From the NCBI GenBank assembly GCA_001662425.1, contig BDDC01000156.1, forward strand, positions 32,426-96,425: a stretch of DNA of 64,000 nucleotides, read 5' to 3'. Each line of letters begins with the position of its first letter. The first letter of the stretch is position 1. The position numbers and the translations under genes are program-made. Positions 1-11,957 of the stretch are shown piece by piece. The notes below the pieces were generated by a model. The model searched no databases and was not told the origin of the DNA. It saw nothing but the letters and a program-made list of their open reading frames with translations. The stretch comes from Chlamydomonas sphaeroides (lineage: Eukaryota; Chlorophyta; Chlorophyceae; Chlamydomonadales; Chlamydomonadaceae).

Positions 1-3000
1 GTCGACCGACGGCCGCCGCGAGTGGAATATGCCTCGCAGCTGCGCCGAGCTGTCCGTGTGCGGCATGCCGCCTCCGCCTCCGCCACCGCCGTGCAGCGGC
101 AGGGCCGCGACGTCGCCCGAGCTCGCCGCGCCGTCCATGCCCGGGCTGCCGGCCGCGTCCGCCGCGTCGCCGTGCGCGTGCGGGTGCGCGTCACCAGCGT
201 GCGAAGTGCGCGGCGTGCCGTGGCCGGGGGTGGCGTCCGGCTGGGCGCCTGAGCTGGCGGCCTCGTCCGTGGCGCTGTGGCGCGGCTCTGCGCCGTCCCT
301 GGCGGCGCCGCCAGCGGGCCCCGTCGTTGCCATGGTTGAGAGCAGGTTGTCGAGGTACGACTCGAGGAAGGAGGCCGTCGAGGTGGAGGCGGCGGCGCTG
401 GCGGCGTGGCTGGCCGCCGGCGCGGAGCCGTGCGCGCCGGTGCCGGCGGCGCTGGGCGCTGCGCCGAAGGGCGGCAGGCCCGAGCCCGACGGCGGGCCAG
501 AGGTGTGGCCGGCGGCTGAGTAGGCGGATAGGTAGCTGGCGGTGGCGGCGAAGGACGGCACGGCGGCCGCGCCGGCGCTGGGCGGCGGTGCGGGCGCGAG
601 CGGTGGCCGGCCGAACGGCTGCAACGAGGCCGAGGGCGGCCCCGAGTGGTAGGTGTGTGAGCTGGGGTTCGCCAGGAGGGGAGCGACGCCGCGGCTGGCG
701 TCATCAACGCGCGGGCCAGGCGATGGCAGCAGAGGCGGCGGCGCGGGTGGCGGCACCGCGACCATGGCCGGAGCCGTGGGCAGCGAGCCGCCGAAAGAGA
801 GCTCCCGAGGGTCGGACGTCCGCTCATACAACGCCGAGGCTCCGCCCGCGGAGCCGTCTGCCCCTCGCGCCACGGGTGGGGCAAGGGGCTCGTCGAAAGC
901 CGCTGGCGGCGGCGCGCCGAAGCGGTCTGCCTCTGGGCGCAGGTAGGACGGCAGAGGGTAGCCTGCGCTTACGCCAGCGCCGGCCCCCACTGACGCCCCC
1001 ATGCCCTCCCCGGACTGCAGCCCATAGCCGTACGACAGCCCTGCGCTGCTAGAGCTGACAGGCGCCGGCTCGTACGCAGCAGGCAGTGCTGCCGGGCGCC
1101 AAGGATCCGCCGCGGCCCCGTAGCTGGCCCCCAGCCCCGCTGTTGAGGATGCAAACGCGTCTGCCCCAGTGCTCCACGGCCCAGGCGCCGCCGCGGCGCC
1201 TGCCAGTGGAGGCTCTGGCCGATCGGCTGTGCTTGAGGGCTCCCAGCTGGAGACCGGCGCAGGCGGCGGCGGATCGACTGACGGGGCTGGGGATGATGCT
1301 GGCAGCTCCCAGGGCGCTGGTGCTGCCGCTGGTGCAAGGTTGGGCAAGCTGGTTGCAGGCTGCCCCCAGGATCCTGGCGCAGGTGCTGCGGGCGCAGCGG
1401 CGGCCAAGCTGGCCGCTGGCAGCTCCCAAGGTGTGGGCGCACTTGCTGAAGGAGCAGAAGCGCCTGAGCTGCTTGCCAACAGGTCCTGCGGCAGCGGCAG
1501 CGACTCTGCGGGAGGCTGCTCTGGCGCGGGCGGCAGCGACTCTGCGGGAGGCTGCTCTGGCGCGGGCGGCTCCTGCGGCTGCGGAAGCGGCTCCGCCGTT
1601 GCCTGAAGCGGCACAGGCTGCTGCGGCACCTGCTCCTGCGGCGGCGGCGTAGCTGATGGTGGCGGCGGCACCGGTGCGGGCTCCGGTGCGTCGGCCGCGG
1701 CCCGTTCCTTCCGCGGCGGCGGCAGCGGCAGCGGCGGGGGCTGATCCCGCTGCGGCTTCTGGTAGGGCGGCGGGCTGCCGAAGAGCCACGCAAAGCGCGA
1801 TCCGCGCGCCGGCGCCGGCGAGCCGGGCTGCTGCGCGTCCTGCTGGGGCTGCTGAGCCGGCGGCGCCTCGGCACCAGACGGCGGCGCCGGCGCAGGCGGC
1901 TCCGGGACGACCGCCTGCCCTCCAGCTGGCGCACCCGCGCCTGCAAACACACGGAAGACAGCAGACACAGGCATCATGGCTTGGCTGCTGTACGGGTCGC
2001 GCAGGCCGTGCCCCCAAAACTATGCGTAGCAGCATGCGAAGCACGTTGGACACGTTCACGAGACGCACCGTAAGCGGCAGCACCGGCGCCCGGCGGCGAG
2101 GCGGCGCTGGTCGACAGCGGCAGGGGCGGCGTGGGGTCCGCCGCGGCCTGTGCCAAACCCGCTGCCGCGTCAGAGCTGGCTGCGAAGTTGGCAGCAGAGC
2201 GGCTGGGCGACAGGTAGCTATCGGCCAGAGCGCCGTACGCGTCCAACGGGTCGCTGTGCGAGGATGTCCCTGGAGCTGCCGGCGGTGGCGCCGCCGGCTC
2301 CGGCCCTGGCACCGGCGCGTGGACCTCAATGCTGCGCGCGGCAAGCTCCGACTGCGTCTGCAGCTCCTGCGCCGCCGTCGAATCTGCTGCCGTCGAATCC
2401 GCGGCTCTGGTACCGTCCCAGGCGCCTGCTGCGTCATAGCTAGCGGCGCCGGTGGGCGGCACCGCCGGTGCCGCCATTGACTCGGTTGCTAGTGTGGCCG
2501 AGTAGGCCAGCCAGGACGGTGGCTGCTCCGCGGCAGGCTGCTCGCTGCTGCTGGCCTCGGCGCCCGAGGCTGCGGCACCCCACGCACCGGCTGCCGGCGG
2601 CGCCGACCACCAGGCTGTGGTGGGCGGCGGAGGCGGCGGTGCAGCGGCAGGGGCCGCCAATGCGGCCGCGGTTCCGGCCACTGGCGCGCAGTCGCTTGAC
2701 CGCCAGGTACCCGCGCCGCCTGCGGCGGTGCCAATGTCCCCGGCGAAGGCAGCGCCGTATGCGCCGCCGGCCGACCCCGTCACGCTCAGGCTGCTGGCGC
2801 TCAGCGGCTCCGGTGCCGGCTCCGGCTCCGACAGGGGCGCAGCGCTGTGGCTGTACCAGCTGCTGCCTGAGGGCGGGGCCACCGGCGCCGGCGCGGCCGG
2901 CTGCGGCACGGCCTCCGCCGACCACGGCAGCGCAGTGACCGCTGGCGCGCCGTGGCCGCTGCTCGCACTGGCGCCACCCAGCGAGTCCCCTCCGAAGGGC

Positions 3001-4275
3001 CCGGGCGCGGCAGCCGTGGACGCGGTGGGCGATGCCGACGACCACAGCGAGTGTAGGCCGCCGTGCACGGCTGGGCCCCCAGCACCCGGCACGGGCCCCT
3101 GCGAGGTGAAGCTCCCACCCCGGCTGCCGGCGCCGCCATCTCCGGCACGGGCGCTCGTACCGGCCGTTACGAGCCAGCTTGGGGCTGCAGGCGCCGCGAC
3201 CGGCGGTGGCGGCGGCGCTGCGATGGGTGCCAGCGGCGGCGCCGAGGCGGGCACGGGCAGCGGCGGTGGCAGCGGGGCAGGCGGCGGCGGTGGCGCTGCG
3301 GCTACGTCATGCACGCCCAGGCTCGCAAAGACGTCGTCACCCGGGGCGGAGCCCAGGAAGGGGATCGCCGATACCGGCTCAGGGGCAGCAGCAGCAGCGA
3401 CCGGCGGCGGCGGCGGGACAGGGTAGGCGGGGACGGCGGAGGTGTATCCCCCGTTGCCACTTATGCGGGGAGGTGGGGGCGGCGGTGCTGCGCCAAAAGG
3501 GATGGGCGCATCCTGAAGGACCACGAAGTCCGTCATGGGGGCTGGCTTGGCGGGGCTAGGGCTGCCGAACGGCGGCGGAGCCCGTGCCTCTGAGGCCGCC
3601 GGAACGGCTGACACTGGAGTGTCAGCTGCATGCTCTGACATGTAAGGCATGTTTCCATTCGCGCTGTGCGTTTGCTCGACCGGCTGGCTGCTGCTGGTCG
3701 CCGGGGCGCTGTAGGGCACACTTGCAGCCCAGGACGAGCTGGGCGGGGGTGGGGGTGGAGCTGAGGCATAGTTGTTGCCGTTGGTATAGGCTTGTGGCGG
3801 CACAGCTGCTGGATCGACAACGGGAGAGTGATTGAATGGGGCAAGCGGGGAAGGGGCGTGTGAACGAGACCTGACTGTGGACGACGGCGTGGGGTCAGGT
3901 TCCGGCTGTTGCGGTGCGCACCTTGCGGGGGCGCAACCGCGGTGATGCCGACTGCAGGTGCAACTTGCACAGGAGCTGCCGGTGCTGGCGGAGTGGCAGG
4001 AGCTGCAGGGCAACGCCCACAGAAGCCGATCAGTACCAGCGATTCCGCCGATGCCAGTGTGCAAACGCAGTGTGGCTCACCATCAAACGGCTTGGCAGGA
4101 GCTGCAGGGGCTGGCTTGCCCTGGGCCTTGGCCTTGCGGAATTCCTCGAGCTGCGCGACCGGCGAGTGGCAAGCGGTCGGCAAATTGCACCGTCGCGCTG
4201 CGCCAGCGCCGACAGCCGCTCTCCATTGCACACCTTGCGCCGTCCTGCCTCGGCTAGGTCCTTTCTGCTCTGCAT
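1..4275 (-). CDS. BLISTER-like N-terminal motif, low-complexity protein (3' part missing)
   Basis: No enzymatic function can be assigned. The start at 4275 gives a short first exon (4234-4275). It splices to exon 4081-4150 to read MQSRKDLAEAGRRK-LEEFRKAKAQGK, close to the N-terminal LEEFRKKKA motif of plant BLISTER, a Polycomb/stress-linked nuclear protein. The rest is over 1,200 residues of Pro/Ala/Ser/Gly: an exon from about 3990 to 2069, then one from 1940 to the window edge, joined by a phase-1 intron (donor GTGCGT, acceptor TTTGCAG). The long last exon has no usable ATG and stays open to base 1. It contains a 12-codon tandem duplication (1495-1566) and islands such as SRFAWLFG and FLESYLDNLL. 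The join between exon 2 and the frame starting near 3990 does not fit one simple GT-AG intron, so an exon boundary or base may be wrong. The BLISTER label rests only on the N-terminal motif. Confidence 0.55.
1495..1566. repeat. 36-bp tandem duplication in coding sequence
   Basis: Two identical 36-bp units (1495-1530 and 1531-1566) lie head to tail. On the minus strand they encode a repeated 12-residue Pro/Glu/Ala block (PPAPEQPPAESL) of the low-complexity protein and keep its frame. Confidence 0.9.
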
Positions 4276-4663
4276 TTCGCGCGAGTTTCGCGAAAGCAAG
4301 TTGAATTGCTGCTGCCGCCACAGCCTCCAAGCGACGCAAGTCCTACTTCGCTACCTATGAATCATCGTTGGTGGCGCTGCTGGGTAGCGCTGAACAGCAA
4401 GGGAAGCAGGTGCGCCATCTTTTTTGTAGCTTTGCACCAACCCAGGTAGCTCAGTCCTAGAGTTGCGACCTAAAAGTGCAGGGAGAGCTGCACCAGACAA
4501 AGCAGAGCGCGCAAGCGAAGAACCCGAATGAGCGCGATGCAGCGCTCTGCGCTCAGCTCCGGCTCACTATACTCGCCTATCCTTTTGGTATTCTTGATAT
4601 ACACGACAACAGGCGTGCCAAGAACTGACCCTTACGTAGTGGCTGAGCAACTTGGCAACTTGC
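4276..4663. promoter_or_regulatory. Divergent intergenic region, probable bidirectional promoter
   Basis: These 388 bp separate the start of the minus-strand BLISTER-like gene from the proposed start of the plus-strand PPDK regulatory protein gene. The region is less GC-rich than the flanking exons. No certain TATA box or other named element is seen. A promoter role is inferred only from the head-to-head arrangement. Confidence 0.4.
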
Positions 4664-7600
4664 ATGTCCATGCCGGGCTCGCTCCGCGCCATCGCGGGCG
4701 CGGCGCCCCGTGCCCACTCTCTCGTAATACTATCTCCCATACCTGGGGCACCGCTGCCATGCTGCTTGCGGTCCAGAGCTTCGGCATGGCCTCGCCGCTC
4801 AGCGCAGTGCGCGTCCAGCGGCCAGCTCGTAGATGGACACGTAGTCGCCTCTCCACCAGGACTTTCGGGCCCGTCCCCGCCTGACGCCGCGCGTGAGCGC
4901 TCGGCCAAGCCCGCCGTGGTGGAGGGTCACGCCGTCACCCACCTCGAGCCCAGCTCCCGCCCTCCCGCGGCGGAGGTACGGTGCGGCGCCCGTACGGCGT
5001 CCATCCACCCCCACACATCACCACCTCGCCCAGGTCCCCTCCGCACTGGTTAACACAGGGCATGGATCACCGGCCCAACCCAACGGCCCCCAGCTATGCG
5101 CCCTCCCTGCCCGCCGCTGCCGCCGCTCCCCACAGCCGCCGCCGCTGCGCTCCCGCGGCCCATCCCTCCCTGTCCACTCCTGTCTTCACTGTAACTCGCG
5201 CACCGCCCGCTTCAAGCGCCAGCCCTGCAGCCGCCGACCCCTGCCCTGCCGCCCTGCTGCCCTGCCACCCTGCTGCCCTGCCGCCCTGCTGCCCTGCCAC
5301 CCTGCTGCCCTGCCGGCCTGCCCCTGCCGGCCTGCCCCTGCAGGCTAACGGCGGCGGCCAGCTCGAGTCGCTGGATGACATGGCGGCCTTTGTGGAGCGA
5401 ACCCGGAGGGAGGAGGACCAGATCCGGCGCAAGCGGGAGGAGGTGCGCCCACCGCAGCCCCGCACCCAGGGCACACACGGCCCTCCGCCTGACGCACGCT
5501 TCCCCACGCCCCGGCGCCCCGCCGGACTCCCCGCCGCCGCCGCTCCGTCGCGCTGCGCCGCGCTCGCGCCAGCCATTCCACCCAGCCTGCGCTCACACCA
5601 TTCTCCATACCCCGTCCCTCCCCCTCGGTCCGTCCCTCCCCGCGCTGCCCCCAGGTGGAGCTGCAGCTGCTCCGCATGCAGCAGCAGGAGGCGGTGCGGC
5701 GGCAGCAGGCCATAAAGCTCAAGATGGCCACGCAGCGAGCCAACGCGGCCGTGCTGCGAGACGCAGGCCTCGCGCCACCTGCCTCGCCCGCCGCAGCCGC
5801 CCTGGACGGCGGCTCGCTGGCCGCCTCCACGGGCGCGCCGCTGGGCTCGGCGGGCGGTACGGGCGCGGAGGGGCCGCTGGGCGGCTCGGCGGGGCCCGGG
5901 CCTGGCGGGCCGCCCAAGAAGAAACTGATGCTGAAGCGCAGCAAGCGGATGACGGCGGTGGCGGCGGCGGCGGGGCTGCACCGGGTGGGTTGGTGTCTGG
6001 CGTAGGAGCTGGGGAGCTGGGGAGGCGGCGGCGGGTGGGGCGGGCAGGGCTGCGTCGGTTGGGCCGGGGCAGGTGCCGGGCAAAGGCAGGCGTCGGGGCG
6101 AGGACTCGGGCTTGGCGAGGTGGCGGCGGCGGGGCGCGTGGCGGCGGGTGCCGCTGGGGTGCCAGCGCGGGTTGCAGGGGGCTTGCCCTGCGACGCTGCC
6201 CCAGCCAAGGCTTCACATCATCTCACCAGGTGTGCACATGCCACAAAGCACGCCTGCCCGCCCGCCCGTCCCTTCAGGTGGCCAGCCCCTCCTCCACGGT
6301 GCCCGGCTCCGCTGCAAACGTCGCCGCCGCCGTCGCCTCCGCGGCCGGCTCGCGGCCCGCCGCGGCGCTTCTGAGCCGTGAGGACCTGATCAGCAAGAGC
6401 CGCGGCGGGCTTGAGGGCGAGCAGGCGGGCGGCGGCGCCAGCGACGGCGAGTGCGGCCTGGACGGCGCGGAGGAGGTGGTGGTGCCCAAGCCCATCTTCA
6501 TCATCTCGGACTGCACCGGTGGGGGCCAGGAGCCAGGAGGGCGGCGGGAAAGGGAAGGGCCGGCGGAGAGGGCGTGGGGGAGCAGGGAGGTGGCGGAGGT
6601 TGGGGCGGGGTAAGGCAGGCCTGGCAGCAGAGGGGGCAGATGAGCGGGGAGAAGTGGGCCGTGAGTGCAGGAGCTGAGGTTGGGGCCAAAAGACTGCGCC
6701 GCTGGCGCCGGCGCGCGCGCCGAGGGCAGTCCGCCATGTGTGCCCCACCCCGCCCCGCCGCTGCCCCGCAGGCGAGAGCGCCGCCCGCACGGTGCGCGCC
6801 GCGCTCAACCAGTTTGAGGCGCGGTGCCGCACCACGGCGCCCGCGCAGATCATGGTGTTCCGCTTCGTGGAGGACCTGGACAAGGTGGGGCGGGAGAGTG
6901 CAGGGGGTTGCAGTGTGGGGATAGCGCTGGCTCAAGCCCGTGAGACAAGGTGAAGGCGAGATGGCGGGAGGGGCGAAGCAGGCCTCAGGCCAAGCGCATG
7001 ACATCCCCTCACGTCGGCCGGTTTGGGGGGCGCTGGGCACCATAAAGGGAGGAGGGCAGGCTGGACGGGCGTGGTGGGGGGGCCGGGGAGCAGGGGGAGT
7101 AGACGGCGCGCCGCCGCCGGCCCGGCAATGGGATGTGAGGATGCTGGGGAGGGGTAGGACGCCGGAGGGCACTGCGCGCCTGCGGCATGAAAGTGGCAGC
7201 GGCACATTGCCCAGCACCAGCTCCGCCTTGCTGCCCCGCTTGCCGTCAGGTGCTCGAGGTCATCAAAGAGGCGCACAAGGTGAGTGGGGCCGAGGGGCGG
7301 AGGGGCCAGGCAGGCAGGAACCCCTCGCCTTCACCCAAGGCTGGCCTGCCGTGAGCTTCCACCGCCTGTGCCTGCGCTCGCCCGCACCGGTATGCGCCCT
7401 GCCCGGCTCCTCCCTCCCCCAGATGGACGCTCTGGTGGTGTACACGCTGGTGGACCCCAAGACGGTCAAGGCGGTGCGGACCGCGTGCACGCTGCAGGTA
7501 CGGCAGTGGGCGCGTGGGTGTGCTTTCTATGCCCCAGTTGACTAGTACCATTTGCCGCGCGGCACGCCCTGGATGTTGGGTACGCAAGTGCGGCTGGCCG

Positions 7601-10600
7601 TGGTGTGTGCTATAGAGGGGCGGCGGGAGCGCGCAACAGCGAGCTGGGCGTGTCCTTGCTGCCATGGCTCACGCCACCGTTGCCCCCGCCATCCGCCCCC
7701 ACGCATGCCCCGCCATCCGCCGCGCCGCCGCCAGGGCGTGCGCTACGTGGACCTGTGGACCACGCTGCTGGACACCATGGAGGTGCACCTCAACACCGTA
7801 CGCAGGTACGGCGTACGGCAATGTGGCGAGCGGGTACACCGGGTGCCGTACGGTGGACGCGGCTGTGCCGCCGCGGCGCCGCAGGCAGCGACACCGGCCG
7901 CGTCTCCCAAACCGAGCGCGCGGCGCCGCTGCATGGCATCTTGCCCTGCCCTGAACCCCACCCCGCCAGAAAGGCAAAGCTAGCCCTGCCCGACCTCCCC
8001 CGTGCCCCGCCCGCCCCGCCCGCCTCCGCTGCCCGCTGACTGGCAGGCCCTCCCTGACCCCACTCCCGCCCCCTCGCCATCATTTTCCACCCCTGCCCCC
8101 GCAGCGGCGTGCCCGCCTCCCTGGCCGAGGCGCGCAAGCCCAACGCCGCGCTCACCGACGAGTACTTCCGCATGATCGAGGCCGTGGTGAGCAGCAGGCA
8201 GCGGGATGCGGACGTGCCATGGGTGGAGCGTATCGGTACCTGGGATGCGCGCACGTGTCGCTGGGGCCGTGGCGGGGCGCAGGGAGGCGCGGGGCGCCTG
8301 GCGTCGCGTGCTCGATCCCCGTCAGCGCGACACGGACCGCTGATCAACACCGTCGACGTCACCGCCACGGGAGAGCGTGCCAGGGCCAACCACACCCCCC
8401 AATGCCCAACGCGCTCACGTGCAGGAGTACACGCGCAAGGCGGACGACGGCGCGCACCCCAACGAGTGGTTTGCCGCCGACCTGGTCATCCTGGGCGTCA
8501 GCCGCTGCGGCAAGACGCCGCTGTCCATCTACCTGGGGCAGCGGGGATACAAGGTGGGATGGCGGGAGGTGACGCTGTGTGTTCATTTGTAGAGGTGATG
8601 GAACGTAGCATCCCCCGCGCGGCACGCCCTGGGTGTTGATGACGCGTTGGTCGTGCGCAGCGAGCAGGGATGCGCTCTGCGTGTGCCAGTGCGGGGAGCC
8701 AAGCCCGGCGCCGCCTTGAAGGAACCCGACCCCGGCCGGCCTAGCCCGGGCACTGGTGTGTTTCGTGTATCATTTATGTTACATTCCGGCGGTGCCTTCA
8801 GCGCCCTTGTGCGCATGCGTGCACATCACCGAGGCCGTGCCCGCCACACCCACACGTGAAAGGGCCACAGCCCCCCCTTGCTCAACTCGAAGCCGGTCCT
8901 CAGCCAGCCCGTAGCACTGCCACCGCATCAAACTGCGGCATTTTGTGCGTCCTTGCACTCAGCGGCGTGGCATTGTCTTTTTAATCTCCATACCCCATTT
9001 GAACCAGTGCTGCGCTGCACAAGAGAGAGGGAGAGGGTTCAAGTGTTAAGTAAGCACAGAACACAGTGTGTGTGTGTGAGAGAGAGAGAGAGAGTGAGCG
9101 TGAGAGAGAGCACCGCAATATGAGGGTGCAACATAGGGGGTGGCAGGGCGGTGGCAGGTGGTGAGCGCCAGCAGGCCTGACGCATCTGCCAGCGACGCCC
9201 TGCTCCGGGGGCGCGGGAAACGGGAGGAGCAGCCACCGGCCTGCGTGACAGCCTCAGCGGGCACCTCAACGCGACAGGGGCTCGCACCCGTACCCAGCCA
9301 TGCCCCTCCTCCATTCCGCGCTGCGTTGCCGCACCCCTGCCGCACCCCTGCCTCCCCCCTGCCTCCCCCCTGCCTCCCCCCCTGCCCTGTCCCCTTGCCA
9401 CGTCGCGCACTCCTCTCGGCCCCCCTGCCCTGTGCCCTGCCTCCCCCCTGCCTCCCCCCTGCCCCGTCCCCTTGCCACGTCACGCGCTCCTCTCGGCCCC
9501 CCTCCCCTGCCCGGCCCCCAGGTGGCCAACCTGCCGCTCATACCCGGCTGCCCAGTGCCCAAGGAGCTGTTTGAGATCGACCAGAGCCGCATCGTGGGGC
9601 TCATCATTGACCCCAACGTGCTCGCCACCATCCGCCGCAACCGCGTCACCATGATGGGTGGGTGCGGCGGGAAGAGGAGCGGCAGGGGCGGGAGGACTGC
9701 AGGGGCGGGAGGAGGGCAGGGGCGGGAGGAGGGCAGGGGGTGGTGGGGCAGGGGGCAGCGGAGGGAGGGCGGAGGCTTGCGTCGGAGGGCGGTCGGCGCT
9801 TGCGGTAAGCCCGTGGGGGGGCCCAGTTCCGGTGGCCGCCCCTGGCCAAGGGCACCGAGGCCCTCTGCCCCACTCCACCCTCCCTTGCCCTTACCCCTGC
9901 AGGCGTGTCCCGTGCGCAGAGCATCGACTACGCGGAGGTGCAGGTGCGGGGGTCGGGAGGCGGGAGGCGGGCAGGGGAGGTTGGGGAGGTTGGGAAGGCT
10001 GTGGAGGTTGGGGGCGGGGGGCAGTACCTTCAGACCGTGCCCGTTGCTCAGTGCAGGAGCGCCCTCCCTACCAGGATCCCGGACCTGGGGGCTGCCCTCG
10101 CCGTCCCATTGCCATTTCTTGCGCCGTGCAATGCATTCACCCCTCCGCTTCCCCGCCCTTGCTGCCCTTCCCTTTCCCCCGCACACTGCCACGCGCGGCT
10201 CCGCCGCATGTAGAAAATCAACAGCGAGCTGGAGTGGGCCAAGGCCCTGTACAACGCGCACCCCGAGTGGCCGGTGCTGGATGTGACGCTGCGCGGCATC
10301 GAGGAGACGGCGGCGCGCATCCTCAAGATGCTCAACGACCGTCGCGGGGACGCGTCGCCGGTGCGGGGGGGCTGCTGTGTGGGATTGGGAGGGAGGGAGG
10401 CGCGGGGGGCCAGTCCGAGGAGAGGCAGGGGCTGTGCGGGGACGGCCTCTACGCGCGGAGCGTATCCGATGCCAGGGAGTGGTCCCGCATAGCGCGTCGC
10501 ATCCGGAGAGCGGTCACCGGCCCTAGAGGTGGAGTCCGCCTAGCTGGCATCGCCTTTCCCACGCTAGGCCGCTGGGGTACAGCAGCTGTGGGTGCAGGCA

Positions 10601-10929
10601 CTCAAGCGGCAAGGATAAGCCATCCAGGTTTGCGAAGCCCATGATGCGCACGTGCTGACGCTCGACCGCCTGCACCGCCTCGGCGCCCTTCGCAGATGTG
10701 GGTGGAGGCCTTCCATGTGAAGCAGCAGCAGCAGGCGGCGCAGCAGCTGGCGTCGGCGCCCGTGGGCGGCGTGGGCACGCACGGGCACGGGCCGGCGGCA
10801 GCCAGCGGGCCGCTGGGGCCGCGCATGGGCCCCGTGGACGCCGAGGGGCCGTCGGGGTACAGCACGCTGCCGGAGCTCATCTACGGCGCCGCCGACTCGA
10901 GCACCTACCTCATGCAGGGCCTGTACTGA
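4664..10929 (+). CDS. PPDK regulatory protein-like bifunctional kinase/phosphatase (DUF299)
   Basis: Members of this family phosphorylate or dephosphorylate an active-site Thr of pyruvate,phosphate dikinase (PEP synthase in bacteria), using ADP as phosphate donor and Pi for the reverse step; plant RP is in the chloroplast. Exons: 4664-4975, 5344-5442, 5655-5984, 6278-6518, 6772-6884, 7250-7279, 7423-7497, 7735-7805, 8105-8186, 8425-8553, 9522-9657, 9903-9943, 10214-10360, 10696-10929. They total 679 aa in one frame. Family motifs in order: IFIISDCTGESAARTVRAAL, GVRYVDLWTTLLD, the P-loop GVSRCGKTPLSIYLGQRGYK, KVANLPLIPG, RAQSIDYAEVQ and IEETAARILKMLNDRR. The N-terminus (MSMPGSLRAIAG, rich in Arg/Ala/Ser) looks like a transit peptide and is followed by a charged helical stretch. 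A Gln/Gly/Ala tail follows the core. Exon 1 and the start are the least certain parts; an ATG at 5062 is an alternative. It is longer than typical plant RPs. Confidence 0.85.
5221..5340. repeat. CTGCC-type low-complexity repeat at an intron 3' end
   Basis: Imperfect tandem copies of CCCTGCTGCCCTGCCACC-like units form a pyrimidine-rich tract just before the CAG acceptor at 5343. The tract also reads open in the exon frame, which is why the 5' end of this gene could be misjudged. Confidence 0.7.
7555..7578. repeat. 24-bp element shared with another intron of the same gene (copy 1)
   Basis: This sequence in one intron of the PPDK-RP gene matches 8615-8638 in a later intron at 23 of 24 positions (core CGCGCGGCACGCCCTGG). 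Confidence 0.7.
8615..8638. repeat. 24-bp element shared with another intron of the same gene (copy 2)
   Basis: Second copy of the element at 7555-7578, one mismatch. It lies near the start of the long intron 8554-9521. Confidence 0.7.
9066..9110. repeat. GT/GA dinucleotide microsatellite
   Basis: A (GT)n run passes into (GA)n runs within the long intron 8554-9521 of the PPDK-RP gene. Confidence 0.9.
9346..9515. repeat. Tandem duplication and C-rich minisatellite in an intron
   Basis: Repeated CCCCTGCCTCC units surround two copies of a longer block that contains CCCCTTGCCACGTC and CTCCTCTCGGCCCCCCT. The tract ends at the intron acceptor before 9522. A complementary GGCGGGAGGAGGGCAGGG repeat fills much of the next intron (about 9665-9760). 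Confidence 0.75.
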
Positions 10930-11957
10930 GCTGTGCGTTGCTGTTGTCGTGGTGCTGCGGTGATGGGCGTGAGTGCCCTTGCTGTGTTCCTTGGTAGTTG
11001 CGCTGCGGTGTTGGGCGCGGCCGTGCGCTTGTGCGGTGTGGCATCGGATCCCACACCCTCGCCGCGTGCAAGCTTGCTGGTAGGCCTGCCTGCCGCCGAC
11101 TGCAGCGGAAGCGGGCGTGCTGGGGCGGTGGCTGGGCGGTGGTGGTAGTAGGGCATGGTGCGCATTTGGTGCGTGTGTGGGCGTGGGTGGGTGGGGTGAG
11201 AAGATGTACTAATAAGCTGTGTATGGGTGCTTTGCGGGATTGGGGGGGCCGGGAAGCTGTAGACATGGCCGGGTAGCGGTGGCGCTGTGGGAGGGAGGTG
11301 CAGGCTATGTGCTGCCCCGGCGAGTGCCGGTACCGTATGTTGACGGTCCCCAACGGCGTGCCCCAATGAGTGGTATGGTGTAAAGCAGTGACGGTGAAGC
11401 TGTTGCGGTGATGTGCTGTTGTTGCAGGTGTATACTAAGGCTGACGCATGCAAAAGAGTGCGAATGTGGAGGCGCATGTAGAATTGGTGCGTGCGGGAGG
11501 CGCATCCTGGTGGCCCCGGCGGAGGTGCTCGTTGTTGCGATGTTCGGACAGGCCCCACCCGCGCTCCGTGGCTGCCACGTATCAACGGGTGGTGCCGGTG
11601 GGCGAAGCAATTGAGCTTGCAAAACAGCAGGATCGCGGTTGTGAATGCCCGGCTGCGCTGTTGCAATGGTGCGTGCCTGCAACGCATGTCAGCTGTACCG
11701 GCATTCAATACACAGCCAGCGGACATAGCTGGTCCGGCGAATGCTCCGAGCGCCGAGGGTTCAACTGTTATTGCACAGCAGGAAGCTCCTTGATCCTGCA
11801 AGCTGCTGGCCGAGGAGGTTCTCGGCAGCCGGCGCAGGTCGAGGGGACGGCGGGGGCTTGGAAGTTGTTGGGTGTCGCACGCGCGGTCCTTCGCGAAGGT
11901 AGAAGGTCCGCGCGCAAAACACCTTCCGCGCATACCCGCACAAAAAACATAGCCAAG
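10930..11957. other. 3' UTR of PPDK-RP gene and SGT1 upstream region
   Basis: No gene is seen here. The first part, up to the TGTAA at 11379, is the likely 3' UTR of the kinase/phosphatase gene. The remainder is the upstream region and 5' UTR of the SGT1 gene. Short open frames here lack coding character. Confidence 0.6.
11379..11383 (+). terminator. TGTAA polyadenylation signal
   Basis: TGTAA is the usual polyadenylation signal of chlamydomonad nuclear genes. This copy lies about 450 bp after the PPDK-RP stop codon and before the SGT1 start. Confidence 0.6.

Noticed and set aside
4444..4500. tRNA-like A-box (GGTAGCTCAGT) in the intergenic region
   Set aside because: No GGTTCGANNCC-type B-box or clover-leaf stems follow at the right spacing, so a tRNA gene is not supported.
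9046..9410. Open frames through the GT/GA microsatellite and C-rich repeats
   Set aside because: They are translations of repeats within an intron of the PPDK-RP gene.
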